Source of the DNA: Epiperipatus broadwayi
Taxonomy: Eukaryota; Onychophora; Udeonychophora; Euonychophora; Peripatidae
Reading direction: 5' to 3'
Assembly (NCBI GenBank): GCA_028023455.1
Contig: JAQFVV010000020.1
Coordinates: 5,191,092-5,255,091, forward strand
Length of the DNA: 64,000 bases
In this document: positions 22,969 to 34,410 of the stretch, in pieces
Position numbering within the stretch: the stretch's first letter is position 1
Layout: the number at the start of each line of letters is the position of its first letter
The notes under the pieces: generated by a model
The model's database searches: none
What the model saw: the letters and a program-made list of their open reading frames with translations, nothing else
Told to the model about the DNA's origin: nothing
Made by a program: the position numbers and the translations under genes

Positions 22969-24644
22969 AAGTGCGCACTCTACGTGAACTTTGTTTTACC
23001 GAAAGGTTATTTTCGTTTTTATTCTTCCCAGGGTAAATTAATTCTCATTAAATCTCCGCTCAATCTATTCATAAATATGTCTTCTTAAATCAATATAGCC
23101 TCATATCTAATATTTGCTGTGTTTTCCAATATTTTATAGTGTGTCTTGGAATCTTAGTTTTAAGCTTCCAATTTGCTTTCAGTTTTGTTTATTGGAGAGT
23201 GACGAATGAGTTTTATATTTTATGCCTCGCTTTTGTAAATGCTTTAGCAGTCTTGTATATATATTTTTTTATGCTTACCTGTAATTATTTAGTATTCAAT
23301 AATTAATTTTATACTCTATGTTTGCCCTCTTGCTAAACCTCCAAAACTCTTTTGGCTGATGACTTTATTGTCTGATTTTCGCAGGTGGAGATTTCGTTTC
23401 TAATATCGCTAAAGGCGGAAATTAGAATTGTGTTTTTCTTTGTAATTTTATAAGTCGTCAGCAGGAAGATAAAATTTATCCTTTCTTAAATTACAGGTGA
23501 GCAATACTTTCGTTCTGCTAGAGTATTTAAACTTTTGATATTTTGTACTCATGTGCACTCTCCGATAGATTTCTTTTTGTATTTATTATGTGTGCTTTAA
23601 ATTTGTCAGAGCGTGTACTCAGAATTTGTTTGTAAGTTTATTTTTTTTAAATGCTGGGCAGATGTAACTGTTTTTCTAATTATTTACTTGTCCCTTAGTG
23701 GGATCTTTAATTATTAATTTTAAAGTAATTTTCGCCAATCGTTTGGCTGGGATTCACCAGTTTTAATCGTTTCTTCATTTCAGTCATGTTTGTCGGTTGT
23801 TCTTGAGGTGGATCAATCACCGTTATTTTAAACGTAGTAATAGGTGCAGCTCATACCGATATAAGGACATTCGCTGTCTGACCAATTTTTAGATCTCGAA
23901 CAGCTCATCGGCGCTGGATTCTTTGATCTATTTCAGGGGCATATGGTTTGGGTATCTGAAAGTGAAAACCAATGTTTAGGTGAATCCTCTGCTGAATGAA
24001 ATTTGCTTCCTCCCTTTTAAATTTATTAGAAGATCAGTCAGTCTGTCATAGCTTTGCCTTTAGTATGTCTGGTACACACCTGAGTTAACCCCCATCTATT
24101 GTGTCATAAACTTATATTTAATAATTTATTTTCTCATAATAAAATTTATGAAATATGTTTAAACTTAATTTGGCTGACGTTTGTCTTTGTGCTTTTGTCT
24201 CAATTGTCTAAACAATTTAAGATCTCTTGTTTCTCCCTGAGTCTAGTCAGCGCAAACCATCATCATCATCTATTCTGATCACAGTAAACAAATTTTCCAG
24301 ACATGTAGTGGTCTGGTGGCGCCCTCTGTTTCAGATAGATTGAGTATCCGGTATAATATATACTAAATGTCTAAAAGATATACCAGATGATTGGAAAAAT
24401 GCAGTATTAATTTTAATATTTAAAAAAGGTGATAAAGAAGATATTAGAAATTACAGACATAGCAGTGCTTTATTAGTTTTACATAAAAATTTTATTAAGA
24501 TAATTACAACTTGTCTAAAGAGAACTTTGAATTTCAACCAATCAAAAGAACAAGCTGGATTTGAAAGTTGTTTCAGTATAGTGGATCATATCAAAGTATT
24601 GATAGAAGTTATAGAAAGGACCAATGAATACGAGTTGCCATTAT

Positions 24645-24750
24645 GTTTTGGATTTAAACCATTAAACATCACATGATCACCATTTCTTGTGCTTGCTCAT
24701 TATTGTTATTAAAGCAGACAAAACTCTCCATACAGTAGTGTTTTAGATTT
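24645..24750 (-). mobile_element. Hairpin-family A element, tail end only, 11-bp TSD
   Basis: GTTTTGGATTT (24645-24655) and GTTTTAGATTT (24740-24750) flank 84 bp that begin AAACCATTAAACATCACATG and end ACAGTAGT. It consists of the one-sided tail plus the first bases of the hairpin arm. The intact RTE copy at 52.4 kb shows the uninterrupted target. Confidence 0.85.
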
Positions 24751-25380
24751 GTAGATTATGAAAAGGCCTTTGATTCTATAAACATTTCTTCAGTGATTGA
24801 AACATTGTATCATCAAGATATAGACCCAGGATGTTGTCATATTCTGAAGAATATTTATAAAAATACAACTGTGACAATTAGATTACATAATGATACTAAA
24901 AAGATTAAGATTGAGAAGAATGTATAACAGGATGACATGTCTTCAAACCTTTCTACAGCAGCTTTGCAAGAAATATTTTGTGAATTGAAATAGGAAACTA
25001 AGGGAATAAAATTAAGTGGAGATTATTTAAGTCATCTAGATTTTGCAGATGATGTAATTGTTTTTGCAAATAATGCTTTAGAGCTTCAGAAATGCTATAA
25101 GACTTATCAAAAGAAAGTAAAAAAGTAGAACTAAATATAAATATTAAAAAGATTAAAGTAATATTCAATGGATTTTCTCAAAAGAAAAAAATAAAGAATT
25201 GATAATAATGAATGAAATGAAGTTACATCTACAAATATTTTAGGAACATAATGGACAAAATGAATCATAGAATTGAACTTGGAGTCTTTTGGTATAAATA
25301 ATTTAATATTAAGAGCAAATATGCCTAGTGTTTAAGAGAAACTTTTTTAATAAATGTGCATTACCAGTTGTTAAACTTGG

Positions 25381-25937
25381 ACACCTAACAGAAAAATTAT
25401 ACAACAAAGTATAGAGAGATGCATATCAGAAGTAATAAGATCAAAAATGAAATACATGGGCAAGAGAACAAATAGTGTTACTGACATCAGTGAAAGGGTT
25501 AAGAGACTGGATTAGAGTTCGGCTGGACATACTTCTAGAAGAAATGATAAGAAATAAATATACAGTTGAAATCTTAAACATAATTTTAAGAAATTGTAAA
25601 AGATCTAGAAAGCGATCACATGTGAGATGGATGGATAAAATAAGGAAGTGTACTGGAATATGACACCTAACAGAAAAATTATACAACAAAGTATAGAGAG
25701 ATGCACAGCAGAAGTAATAAGATCAAAAATGAAATACATGGGTGAGAGAATAAATAGTGTTACTGACATCAGTGAAAGGGTTAAGAGACTGGATTAGAGT
25801 TCGGCTGGACATACTTCTAGAAAAAAAGATAAGAAATATACAGTTCAAATCTTAAACATATTTTGAGAAATTGTAAAAGATCTAAAAAGCGATCACAGGT
25901 GAGATGGATGAATGAAATAAGGATGTGTACTGGAATT
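25381..25937 (+). repeat. 282-bp tandem duplication in RTE copy C
   Basis: The segment starting ACACCTAACAGAAAAATTAT at 25381 starts again at 25663 and runs to about 25937. The two units differ by a handful of substitutions and one small deletion, so the duplication is young compared with the RTE copy. Confidence 0.9.
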
Positions 25938-26192
25938 ATGTGAAGAAAAGAACCCAGAGATTGGAAATGGACTGAACTTGGAAAGACCTTCAACCTGCAG
26001 TGAATTAATAATAGAAGAAAATGATGATGATGACTGGATGGTTGGCGATACTATTACTATCTAAATAAAAAAATTTTAAATATTACTGGAATCTAAAAAA
26101 TTGATAAGCGTCACCTAGTTTGAATTAAAATCACAAGTTCTGAACATAACAAACTGATGTGAATAAAAAAGAAGAAATCTCTTTAATTTTAA

Positions 26193-26472
26193 AATTTTTT
26201 TATGTCATCATCATCATCATCAACTATTATCAATCCACTGCAGAATGAAGGTCTCTCCAAGTTCAATCTATCTTCTCTGATCTTTAGTTTCTCTTCTCCA
26301 CATCACCCCTGCACACTTTCTTATTTCATCCATCCATCTCACATGTGGTCTTTTTCTAGGTCTTTTACAATCTCTTGGAATCCGGTTTAACATTTCAATT
26401 GTTCATCTATTATCATCTCTTCTAGTAATATGTCCAGCTCAACTCCACTCCAGTCTTTTAATTTTTTTATGT
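26193..26472 (-). mobile_element. 5'-truncated RTE copy with 13-bp TSD
   Basis: AATTTTTTTATGT at 26193-26205 and 26460-26472 flanks 254 bp that start with the TCATCATCATCATCA tail and correspond to the last ~250 bp of the RTE element on the minus strand. The open plus-strand frame 26202-26390 is antisense. A clear target-primed insertion. Confidence 0.85.
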
Positions 26473-26549
26473 GTGTTAAATAATTTCTGGATAATAGAAA
26501 AAAATGAAAATTTGAAGACCATTTTTTAGCATAATTTTAAAAAATAATA

Positions 26550-26566
26550 AAATGGGGAGGGGGGGG
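26550..26566. repeat. G-rich run
   Basis: GGGGAGGGGGGGG in AT-rich surroundings. Confidence 0.8.
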
Positions 26567-26814
26567 TGATATAATTAACAAAAGCTTTTCCACAATATCT
26601 ATCTCTAAAACATTTTATATAATTTAAAATAATTATTTTAGAATTTAAATATATCATGCAATATGATTATAATTATTTAACTAAATTTTAATATATATAT
26701 AAATTTACTAAATAAACTAATACTTTAAATATACACATAAAAATGAAGGTATTTTCAGAAAAATATATACAATACCTAAAATAAACAATGTATATATATA
26801 TTATACTTTTATAA
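26567..26814. other. AT-rich DNA, no gene seen
   Basis: Dominated by A and T with short TA runs. Confidence 0.6.
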
Positions 26815-26995
26815 CAAGATATTGTAAAAGACTCGGAAAGAGACGATGTCAAAGGAATGGATCAAATAAGAATGCTTTTCTGGAATGACATAAAGAAGAG
26901 AGATTATGGATTTAAAAAAATTAGATTAAATTTAAAAAGATAACACTGCAATGAATCAATAATCGGTAAAACTGGTAATGAACATAGAATATAAT
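26815..26995 (+). mobile_element. RTE 3'-end relic
   Basis: AGATATTGTAAAAGACTCGG and the following 160 bp match the end of the RTE frame (RDCKRPRKRPHVRWMDE to the tail) with heavy decay. Confidence 0.6.
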
Positions 26996-27067
26996 AAATA
27001 GCATCTCTTTAAAACATCTATTTGATATATAGTATAGTAAATGTTGGCAACCACAGGCAATTTATCA

Positions 27068-27642
27068 ATTGCTGAGTTAACTGAAATACAGGCTTATTAT
27101 ATACGTGTATGAATATATGTAATATATAGGGTATATGAGCTCATATACTCTATATATTACATATATTCATACAGGTATATAATAAACCTGTATTTCAATT
27201 ATTACATAATAGATATGTCTGCCCATACCTTGTATATGTATTAAATGGATTATGTCCTGTAAATGAGGGGTTGGATTGACTTTAGGTCAACATGGGTATG
27301 ACAAGAATTTCGGCTTCAGGGTGGCCTTTGAGCTTTCGATCATCTCGGATTTTCAATTGGATGAATAGTTGAAGAGTTGGAATGTGGAGTGAATTAAAGC
27401 CTAATCATTAAAGTATGAAGATTGGCTATCTTAATATATATCTGAGCACTTATTGCATATATGTGTAGAGATGATAATCTGGACCAATTGATGAGTGCAG
27501 GTTTAGCATGAAATACATATATTGGCGATTATTTATCTTTTCGACATATATGTGTTCAAGTGTATCAGTGATATGAATAGAGTGGTGAGTGGTGGGTCAT
27601 GTGAAAGACTGTGCTCATATACCCTATATATCCCATTGCTGA
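27068..27642 (+). mobile_element. Family E interspersed repeat with palindromic 5' end
   Basis: ATTGCTGA at 27068-27075 and 27635-27642 is a possible 8-bp duplication. The first ~120 bp (27082-27198) is a long palindrome centred near 27140 at GAGCTC. The body from CTGCCCATACCTTGTATATG onward matches 48.7-49.1 kb in inverted orientation over about 400 bp. It ends with GTGTATCAGTGATATGAATA and GTGGGTCATGTGAAAGACTG. No frame. Confidence 0.7.
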
Positions 27643-28004
27643 ATTGTAAAGGATTTTCTAGATATTCTTACTACTAGAATAAAACAAATAAACAAAAAAG
27701 AATTTGTTTAATTAAAGTAATTGATAATTCCCTCATTTAGTTGAGTAATTTCTTTTCCATTGTTTCTTTAAGAAAAGAGTTGTTTTAGGGCATTTACATC
27801 CTAACTAAAAGATTATTTACTTACCTGATCTACATTTTTATAATATTGCAGTGCACACATGCATGATTCCAGATTTTTAAAAAAGTTATTGTGCATTATG
27901 CTGGGTAAGTAAATATCAGAACATCTATTGTTCTGAAGATGTTCAAACATTCATTGAATATACAAAATTAACAAAGCGTATGACACACTTGAATGTGAAG
28001 CTAT

Positions 28005-28085
28005 CAAGATACACAGAAATTATTACACGCTAAGCGCTTTCGAGGCCTTTTGCCTCATAATCATAGCGGTACTGTGAGCTGCAGA
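28005..28085. repeat. Small hairpin AGCGCTTTCGAGGC / GCCTCATAATCATAGC
   Basis: Sequence of the type found at the arms of the foldbacks at 32.8 and 56.6 kb (CTTTCGAG near TCATAATCATAGC). Probably an end or fragment of a related element. Confidence 0.4.
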
Positions 28086-28439
28086 ATGAAGAAAATTGTG
28101 TGCAAGTTCTTTTCAATTAACCTCAGTAGGGAAACAGTTTAGAAACTTTACTTCACCTCTCTACTATTTCATTAAATCAGAGGTAGGTGACCTTTTAATG
28201 ATGTGGTCATTTAATATTTTAAAATACATAGGCTCATATAATTTGTTAAATTTTAATTTTTAACATGTTTATTAAAAATTGTATTCCAAATTATAAATTA
28301 CAATTTTTTTTTAATACAAAATACATAGTATAAAAAAGAAAAAATTAACAATTCTAATCTGAGCTATTAATAAATTAAGATGAACCTTATACTTGTATCT
28401 TTTTGCTCAATATCAGATATGTAATTGGTCACTTTTACC

Positions 28440-29260
28440 TTCATGCAAATTTCTGAATGTTCAGGTATTAGACAATTTCTTTGTGAACTCAAAATAATTT
28501 TTCATATGTGAGAAAATTTGTTCACATAAGTAAGTTGCATTGAATGGTAAAAACAGAGCACATGTGATTTTCTTCAAGAAATTAAATCTTTCAGGTAAAA
28601 ATATCCAACAATTCAGAATAGCAGCAGTCTTTTCCAGACAGTTTTCTTCAACAGTTTTCTGCAATTGTACAAATTTAGTTTTTCACAATTCTGATAATAT
28701 TAATTTGATGGGTTCTATTTCAATACTATCAATGTCCATCCATTCAAAAAGAGATAAGTCAAATCAGGTCATCTTTATATCAATTCTGGTTTGGTGAGGA
28801 AGGACAATATGGAAGTCTTTACATCTTTTGGAAAATTCTCTGAGATCTTTAACATAAAGTTCATCTTTATTAACGTTAAATTGATTTGCATTGGCTTTTA
28901 CATTTGCAAAGTACTTGTAAATATTCATGGTAATATCATACCAATATATATATATAATTTTGAAGCAAGTCTTTACTAGTATTCAATAAGTTTTGGTACT
29001 GTTTGACCCTTTTCTTGCAAACACAAGTTTAAGTCATTCAGGTATTGAATTAAATCAGTCAGAAACAGTTTTCTTTATTATATTCTGAGAAATGTTATAA
29101 TGTTATTTTTTTATCAAGAATTATCTTAATTTCTTTCTGTCATGATACAAACCTATTCAAGATATTACTTCAACTAATTCAATGGACGTTACAATGTAGC
29201 AGTAGGTCCATGTATGCACTGCTCATTTCTTGCAATGAATTTGTCCCTCTTATGATGTAA
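28440..29260 (-). pseudogene. hAT-type transposase relic (GTF2IRD2/ZBED-like)
   Basis: Minus-strand pieces in order: NRFVS near 29150 (end of the RW-x-x-RGxxLxRF region), FLTDLIQYLNDLNLCLQEKG near 29040 (the H/FLTD-x-x-x-x-LN-x-LNL-x-LQG motif), KDLREFSKRCKDFHIV near 28830, then 28664-28461 with NFLKKITCALFLPFNATYLC followed by EQIFSHMK, the hAT C-terminal dimerisation motif (usually FGSTYxCEQxFSxMK). Stops and frameshifts separate the pieces. Termini were not found. It resembles hAT proteins related to GTF2IRD2 and ZBED genes. Confidence 0.7.
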
Positions 29261-29749
29261 AGAAAAGGCTTTCTCTCTTAATTATATTTATTAGAATTCT
29301 GAATTAGACAATGTATTAATCATATGCATTAATTTTTATTCTATAAATTTGATTTTACACAATGTTTCTCTTTTTTACACAATGTTCAGGGTTCCTTATC
29401 TTCTCTACAAAGCATTACAATTCTAATCTTTTTTTATTGCGTCCAGTTATATTGTATAAATTGGGTAATACAGTAAAAAAAGATTAGATTTTATTTTACA
29501 TGCTGATTTTAATATTATGAAGTAAGATATTTTTTATAATAAAAGAACTATAATTTTGTATATAGATATACGTATTTTTAAAACATAAGAATATTAGACA
29601 GGTAAATTAACTATATGTTACTTAGTATAGGTATTCGATGTTTTCAAAGATAATTTTATGATAAATTTATTTTATATTATCATAAAGAAAGGATTTTAGG
29701 AAAAATAATCAATATTTATTAAGTTATTGTTTAATGTTTTCTTCTGAAT

Positions 29750-30010
29750 CGTCAACTGAAAGTATGGTTAATGACATATGTAGTTATCAAGGGTTTTGAA
29801 CGTTCCATCATCAGATTTTCAATGAAATGGAAGGCTAAATGCTGTTTTAGCATGAAATATGTATATTGGTGATTATTTATCTTTTTAACATGTGTGTTAT
29901 CAGATGGGTCAGTAATATGAGATGGCACTGAGAGTAGAGGGTCGTGTAAAAGTCTGAGTTCGAATCCCACATATATTATATATATAAATGCAGGTTTAAG
30001 CCTGTACAAT
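29750..30010 (+). repeat. Family E repeat, 5'-truncated
   Basis: CATCATCAGATTTTCAATG, TTTTAGCATGAAATATGTAT and GAGTTCGAATCCCACATATA follow in the same order as in the 27.1-kb and 48.7-kb copies. GAGTTCGAATCCC fits a tRNA B box. Confidence 0.65.
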
Positions 30011-31068
30011 GCATTAAGTGTAGAATTAAAAATGTAGATAGTTCACACAGATTGTTATCAAAATAGTTTATATTTTACCAACATTTATTTTCAATATATA
30101 TATAAAACAAGCTTTTTAATAAATATTTCATTTCAGAACAAAATCCTTCCCGACAGACTTTCATTAAGATTTTTGCCAGATAGTAGAAATTTGAGCAGTT
30201 TTAACCCTTATTTTACTCTATTGCTAAGAATAGCTTGATATCCACTTATCAACTAATTAATAATGGATGGTTTTCTGGGTTGGATATAAACCAGATATAT
30301 AAGAGAAAAATCCTAAGCAAAAAAAAATTCACTCAGTCCAGATTCAAACCTTAAGTCATAAGCATAGCAGGCCGATTTGTTACCTCTATCCCACAGAGAT
30401 TTATATATATATATTGAAAAGTTAGAACTGAAACTAAATGAAAACTATAATACAATTGAGAATGCATACAAAACAAAAATATTTCAAAAACTCAACTTAA
30501 AGCTACTGAAATTAAGACTTCTATTCTAATTATTACAGCACTGTTTTGACAAGAATTTATTGTCTTTATAAAACTTAAAGTAGTCTTAAAATCTTCACTA
30601 AGCTTAATGATTTCTTTCAAGTATTTTCAAATTGACTAATTAAAGGATAGAAAGAATTTATCACTTTTCATGTCAACAGCTTCTAAGATTTCTTTATTAC
30701 TCCCAAATCAAGCATTTAAAATAAACTTTTAAATTCAGGTATTTTCATCTAAATGCTTACATGTCTGAAAAATTTCACTTGAATAAAAAAATAAAGAAAA
30801 TAGCTCTTTAACATCTATTTTGAAACTTTTTTCTTTCTTAACTGTTTTCCCAACTCTTTTGAGATTTGTACTACATATGTGTAAAAAAAAATCAGATGTG
30901 AAAATTTATGCAAGGTGAACCAGAAAGTCTTTACTCTTATTGCAGATCAATATTATATAATTATATACAGTATATACATAAACACATTGATAAAGTTTTA
31001 TGGTTATTTTTTCTTTTATTAATAATGGGATTAGTAGACTGTTTAAATGTGGTCACACTTAGCAATGT
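30011..31068. other. AT-rich DNA, no gene; one decayed tRNA-like piece
   Basis: On the minus strand near 30400-30330, GATAGAGGTAACAAATCGG and GGTTTGAATCTGG resemble tRNA A and B boxes. Too degraded to be a gene. Nothing else supported. Confidence 0.35.
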
Positions 31069-31455
31069 TAAACCACTAAACATCATATGATCACTATTTC
31101 TTATGCTAGCACATTACTGTTATTAAAACAGGCAAAACTCTCCATACAGTAGTGTCACTCAATGCCAACCAGAGTAGTCAATCAATGCCAGAAGGCTTGT
31201 GCATAAAATCCCTATCTAGTGCCTACTCATCCAATATTCCCAGACTAGTTTCTAGCTTGTGGCCTTCGTCAGTGAGGAGCTTTGGATCTGTGAGCACTGC
31301 ACCTAGATCTTAGGATCTAATGCAACCCTCCAGCAGCCACCTTTTATCTCTATTTAACTACAAAACTATGAGAATAAAATTGAAAACACAATAATATTTT
31401 CAATCTAAGTTCAATAGCTTCTATAGTCATATGAGTCTGAACCCAGTTCGGTACC
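31069..31455 (-). mobile_element. Hairpin-family A element, tail plus one full arm
   Basis: Starts AAACCACTAAACATCATATG (tail), passes AACAGGCAAAACTCTCCATA and the complete arm to CTTTTATCTCTATTTAACTA, then the central segment seen at 58.2 kb (GAAAACACAATAATATTTTC). The second arm is missing, and I found no target-site duplication. Confidence 0.7.
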
Positions 31456-31522
31456 CATACATTTTGGTGTCTTTGGCTCTTTAACAACCATAGCCACCAC
31501 TATCCTATTAGGCAGGATTGAT

Positions 31523-31638
31523 GTTAAACCATTAAACATCACATGATCATTATTTCTTATGCTAGCACATTACTGTTATTAAAACAGGCAAAATTCTTCA
31601 TACAGTAGTGCCACTCAGTACCAACCAGAGTAATCCAT
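31523..31638 (-). mobile_element. Hairpin-family A fragment abutting a LINE
   Basis: TTAAACCATTAAACATCACA to CAACCAGAGTAATCCA: tail and start of the arm. It joins LINE sequence at about 31638, so the last codons of the minus frame 31949-31557 are derived from this repeat. Confidence 0.7.
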
Positions 31639-32280
31639 CTTTTGAATTTCCTTATTAATTTATCATTTGAGATGGCTAAACTTGAGAGATGGTCTTTTAG
31701 GTCAGTGTGCTTTATACTAAAGGCCTGCCAGTATGTTAATTTGTTTTGAAATGTGTCTTTATTGGTTGTTATGCATTTCATAAGTTCATTTAGTTGTAGA
31801 GCCAGCCAGTTTCTTCTCCACAGTGGTGGCAGCCGGTCTGTTGAAATGATGATTGTAGGAATTTCTTCATTCTCTTGATTCATTTTTAGTTTATGGAGAA
31901 AAATGTAAGACTTCTGGAACAATAAGGTAGAAATGTCATGGATACCCACTCCATTAATGGACCTGGGTCATTGCATCTGTCTGTAGCTTATTGATACTGT
32001 TTTCTTTTTCCAGAACAGCCCAGAGCATAAGGATGCAATTTTCAAGATGAACTGTTTAGTGGGCTTAATCACAGGAAGATTCAATACCATCATGTTTAAT
32101 AATGTGACTTTACCATATATGGAAAGATATATTCCAGACAATGATATGTTTATCTTTTTGGTTGCCTCCAGGAGGGATTGTTGGATATTGCAGCTTGGCC
32201 ACAAATCTCAACATCTTATAAGGACAAAGGATGATAAAGTTCAATTGGCCCATTTTAATGGTTGCAAGGCAATCTGACAA
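31639..32280 (-). pseudogene. LINE C-terminal domain relic (Tx1-like)
   Basis: One minus-strand frame from 32204 with a single TGA at 31968-31970. It reads ISLSGIYLSIYGKVTLLNMM (the LSL-x-GR-x-x-LIN thumb region), then FILKIASLCSGLFWKKK (the FLW block), then after the stop GVGIHDISTLLFQKS (the GGLGI-x-D block) and PLWRRNWLALQLN. This order is that of the segment after the reverse transcriptase in Tx1/L1-like LINEs. The catalytic core is absent, and the 3' side is cut by a hairpin element at 31638. Confidence 0.65.
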
Positions 32281-32747
32281 AGAGAATGGCTTATTAATAT
32301 AAAAACAGCACTTGGAAAGTTGATTATTCCAATGTTTTCATATTTGTTCTTAAATGATAAATTATCAAAACAAATATTTCTAAATTAAATAAGCACCATA
32401 TAAATTAATTGACACTACATATCTATAACATTATAAGTGATGGAAGTATGTAATGGAAGTGACAGAAGTAGGTAACAGAAGTGATGATTTTATGTAACAT
32501 GTTAGACGGAGGTTATTTTAAATTATTTTCTAAGTAATTTTATAATTTTTGTAAAGTACACTAATGTTTTTTTAAATATTTTTTCAAATTATATATTCTT
32601 CTAGAGACTTATGTTTAAATAGTGGAAATGACAATTTTATGTAATGTATTAGATCAGAGTTATTTTAAATTCTCATTTTGTAATTGGGTTATTAAATTAT
32701 TATTATTATTTTAATACAAAGTTAATTTTAAACTTTGCGTGTTTGGT
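32281..32747. other. AT-rich DNA with a diverged repeat
   Basis: GATTTTATGTAACATGTTAGA near 32485 and ATTTTATGTAATGTATTAGA near 32635 begin two similar segments of about 70 bp. No gene. Confidence 0.4.
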
Positions 32748-33305
32748 TAATATTCAATAATTCAATACTGGTGCTATAAACACATAAACACAAAGCTAAT
32801 ATTTAATATCTTATTAAACCATAGACTGAGCACTTTCAAGAGTCATGGTTCTCATAATCATAGCTCTTTGTGAAGTGACTGATTGTCTAATGTTATGCAA
32901 ATCTATGCAAACTTCAAATATTCCATTTCCTGGATGTAGAATAACACATTTCCTTTCTGTTAATGGCATTTCTGTCACACAGCACAAAAAGCTTGCAGGA
33001 CATCCATGCGAACCACAAACAATCAGCTTAGTCTGCAGAGAGAGAAATGATTTGAAAAGAAAGGTAAAAAAGACCTGTTTTATCGTAATTCACAGCAATG
33101 CTATTAATAGAAAGGAAACATGTTATTCCACATCCAGGGAATGGAATCCTTGAACTTTGCATAGATTTGCATAACATTAGATAATAAGTCACTTCACAAA
33201 GAGCTATGATTATGAGAGCCATAACTCTCGAAAGTGCTCAGCCTATGGTTTAATAAGATATTAAATATTAGCTTTGTGTTTATGCATTTATAGTGTTAGT
33301 ATTGA
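32748..33305. mobile_element. Foldback element with ~215-bp arms
   Basis: Left arm 32748-32965 and right arm 33090-33305 are inverted copies: shared blocks include AACACAAAGCTAATATTTAA, ATAATCATAGCTCTTTGTGA and TCTAATGTTATGCAAATCTA. The loop is about 125 bp. The frames 32845-33153 (+) and 33222-33028 (-) are the two arms read in equivalent frames and are not genes. No target-site duplication was recognised. Confidence 0.85.
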
Positions 33306-33738
33306 GTTACTGAATATTATTATTTTAGTAATTTTATAGCTTTTGTTAAAATATATAAAGATAAAGATTTTTTTAAAATTTTTTTTAAATTGAAACGTTT
33401 TACTAGAGTTTATACTACTGAGATTGAAAGTTGGCAAAAGCTAGATATTCGAATCCTTCAGCATTTTTTTTTTATCTTTTAAGAAAAATAATTAGAAAAG
33501 GCATTGATAATATACTCTTGTTATTGCAGTAATTCAATTTTTCTTTTCTTTGCCAATAAATAATCTGCTTTCAGAAATAGAACTTAGAAACATACACCTA
33601 CCCTAAAAAGTTTTGCAAAAAATCATAAGTGATGATTTTACACGATAAATCAGGATTATTTCAAATACAACAAATATGTGCTTGGTATTATTCTTTTTTA
33701 ATTGTCATCCTACTTTTTTTTTCTTTTTCTTTTCCTTA

Positions 33739-33838
33739 TGTCATAGCATTGGCTGGGGGGCAAACCCACAACAACCGTCTGCAACCAACTGCATGCTTGC
33801 AAGTGGCTGCGCTGACCTCTCGGCTAACAACGCTTGAC
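33739..33838 (-). mobile_element. tRNA-derived SINE, long-variable-arm type
   Basis: Minus strand: GTCAAGCGTTGTTAGCCGAG, CTTGCAAGCATGC, GTTGTGGGTTTGCCCCC, closing CAATGCTATGACATAAGGAA and an A-rich tail. Close to the 35.5- and 38.0-kb copies. Confidence 0.8.
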
Positions 33839-34336
33839 TTGTCATCCTACTTTAATGTAATACTGTTGAAATTTCAAAAACACCCATATATATATCTTGT
33901 ATAGAAAGAAGTGTTAGAAATAAATATTTTCCATAAACTCTGCCAAAAGTTGGGTTGAAGGGAATGAGTCTCAAAATATCAAAAAATGGACATTTCTAAA
34001 AATAGTTCCAAAATAATAGATATTTTTGTAATAAGTTATTATTCTACTTTGCACATATTTAAAATTTTATCAACCGATTACGTTTATTCTATGTAAAACA
34101 AATATTTGAAATACTGACTTTGACATAAAACTCATTTTATAATCAATTTACATTCTTTCTCCATCTGTTAACTTTACCAAGTGCAGTCTACTTTTAAAAA
34201 AAAAAGCAATTTAATTAAAATTGATAGAATAATCGTAATTATGGAAAAATAATTAAATTTATTTCTATTTCACAATATAGGCCTAATTATTATAAATCTA
34301 ATAAATAATCTGAAGTTTTATATATACTGTATGTAA
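33839..34336. other. AT-rich DNA, no gene seen
   Basis: No frame or repeat recognised. Confidence 0.5.
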
Positions 34337-34410
34337 TATTCATTAAGGCTGTAGCCTCAAGCACATGCGTATAAAAATGCGATAGTAGGGACCTCTACAG
34401 GTCTTAAACC
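34337..34410 (+). repeat. MITE family F, half element
   Basis: CATTAAGGCTGTAGCCTCAA, ACATGCGTATAAAAATGCGA and GTAGGGACCTCTACAGGTCT match one half of the family, inverted relative to 53.8 kb. Confidence 0.7.

Larger units (their letters stand above)
22214..24362 (+). mobile_element. 2137-bp element with its own promoter, inserted in RTE copy C
   Basis: RTE sequence is interrupted after TTATATA and resumes at CTAAATGTCTAAA. TATATA at 22214-22219 and 24357-24362 is the likely duplication. Ends are TTGAACCTGAT and, inverted, TTATACCGGAT (8 of 11 equal); the left end also forms a TTGAACC/GGTTCAA palindrome. Inside are a TATA/initiator promoter, an inverted pair GATAGATTGAGCGGGAGATT / AATCTCCGCTCAATCTATTC (22587 and 23053), and near the right end a hairpin CCAGAC...GTCTGG before TGGCGCCCTCTG. 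No transposase or polymerase frame. A diverged inverted relative is at 48.0 kb. Class unknown. Confidence 0.75.
24357..26035 (+). mobile_element. RTE copy C, second part
   Basis: Resumes in the reverse transcriptase and continues to the 3' (TGATGA) tail. Readable pieces: DYEKAFDSINISS near 24760, LDFADDVIVFANNALELQ near 25040, and the C-terminal WIKLGET-like block near 25970. Frames are broken throughout. It contains a hairpin-family A insertion at 24656 and a 282-bp tandem duplication at 25381. Confidence 0.8.

Noticed and set aside
31069-31638. The two adjacent family A pieces as one element with inverted ends
   Set aside because: Both pieces have the same orientation and no shared duplication was found, so they are two separate or tandem partial copies.
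32845-33153. 102-codon open frame as a gene
   Set aside because: It lies mostly in the arms of a foldback element, and the opposite strand gives a similar peptide from the other arm.
33629-33904. 91-codon plus-strand frame
   Set aside because: Formed by reading through the antisense of a SINE.
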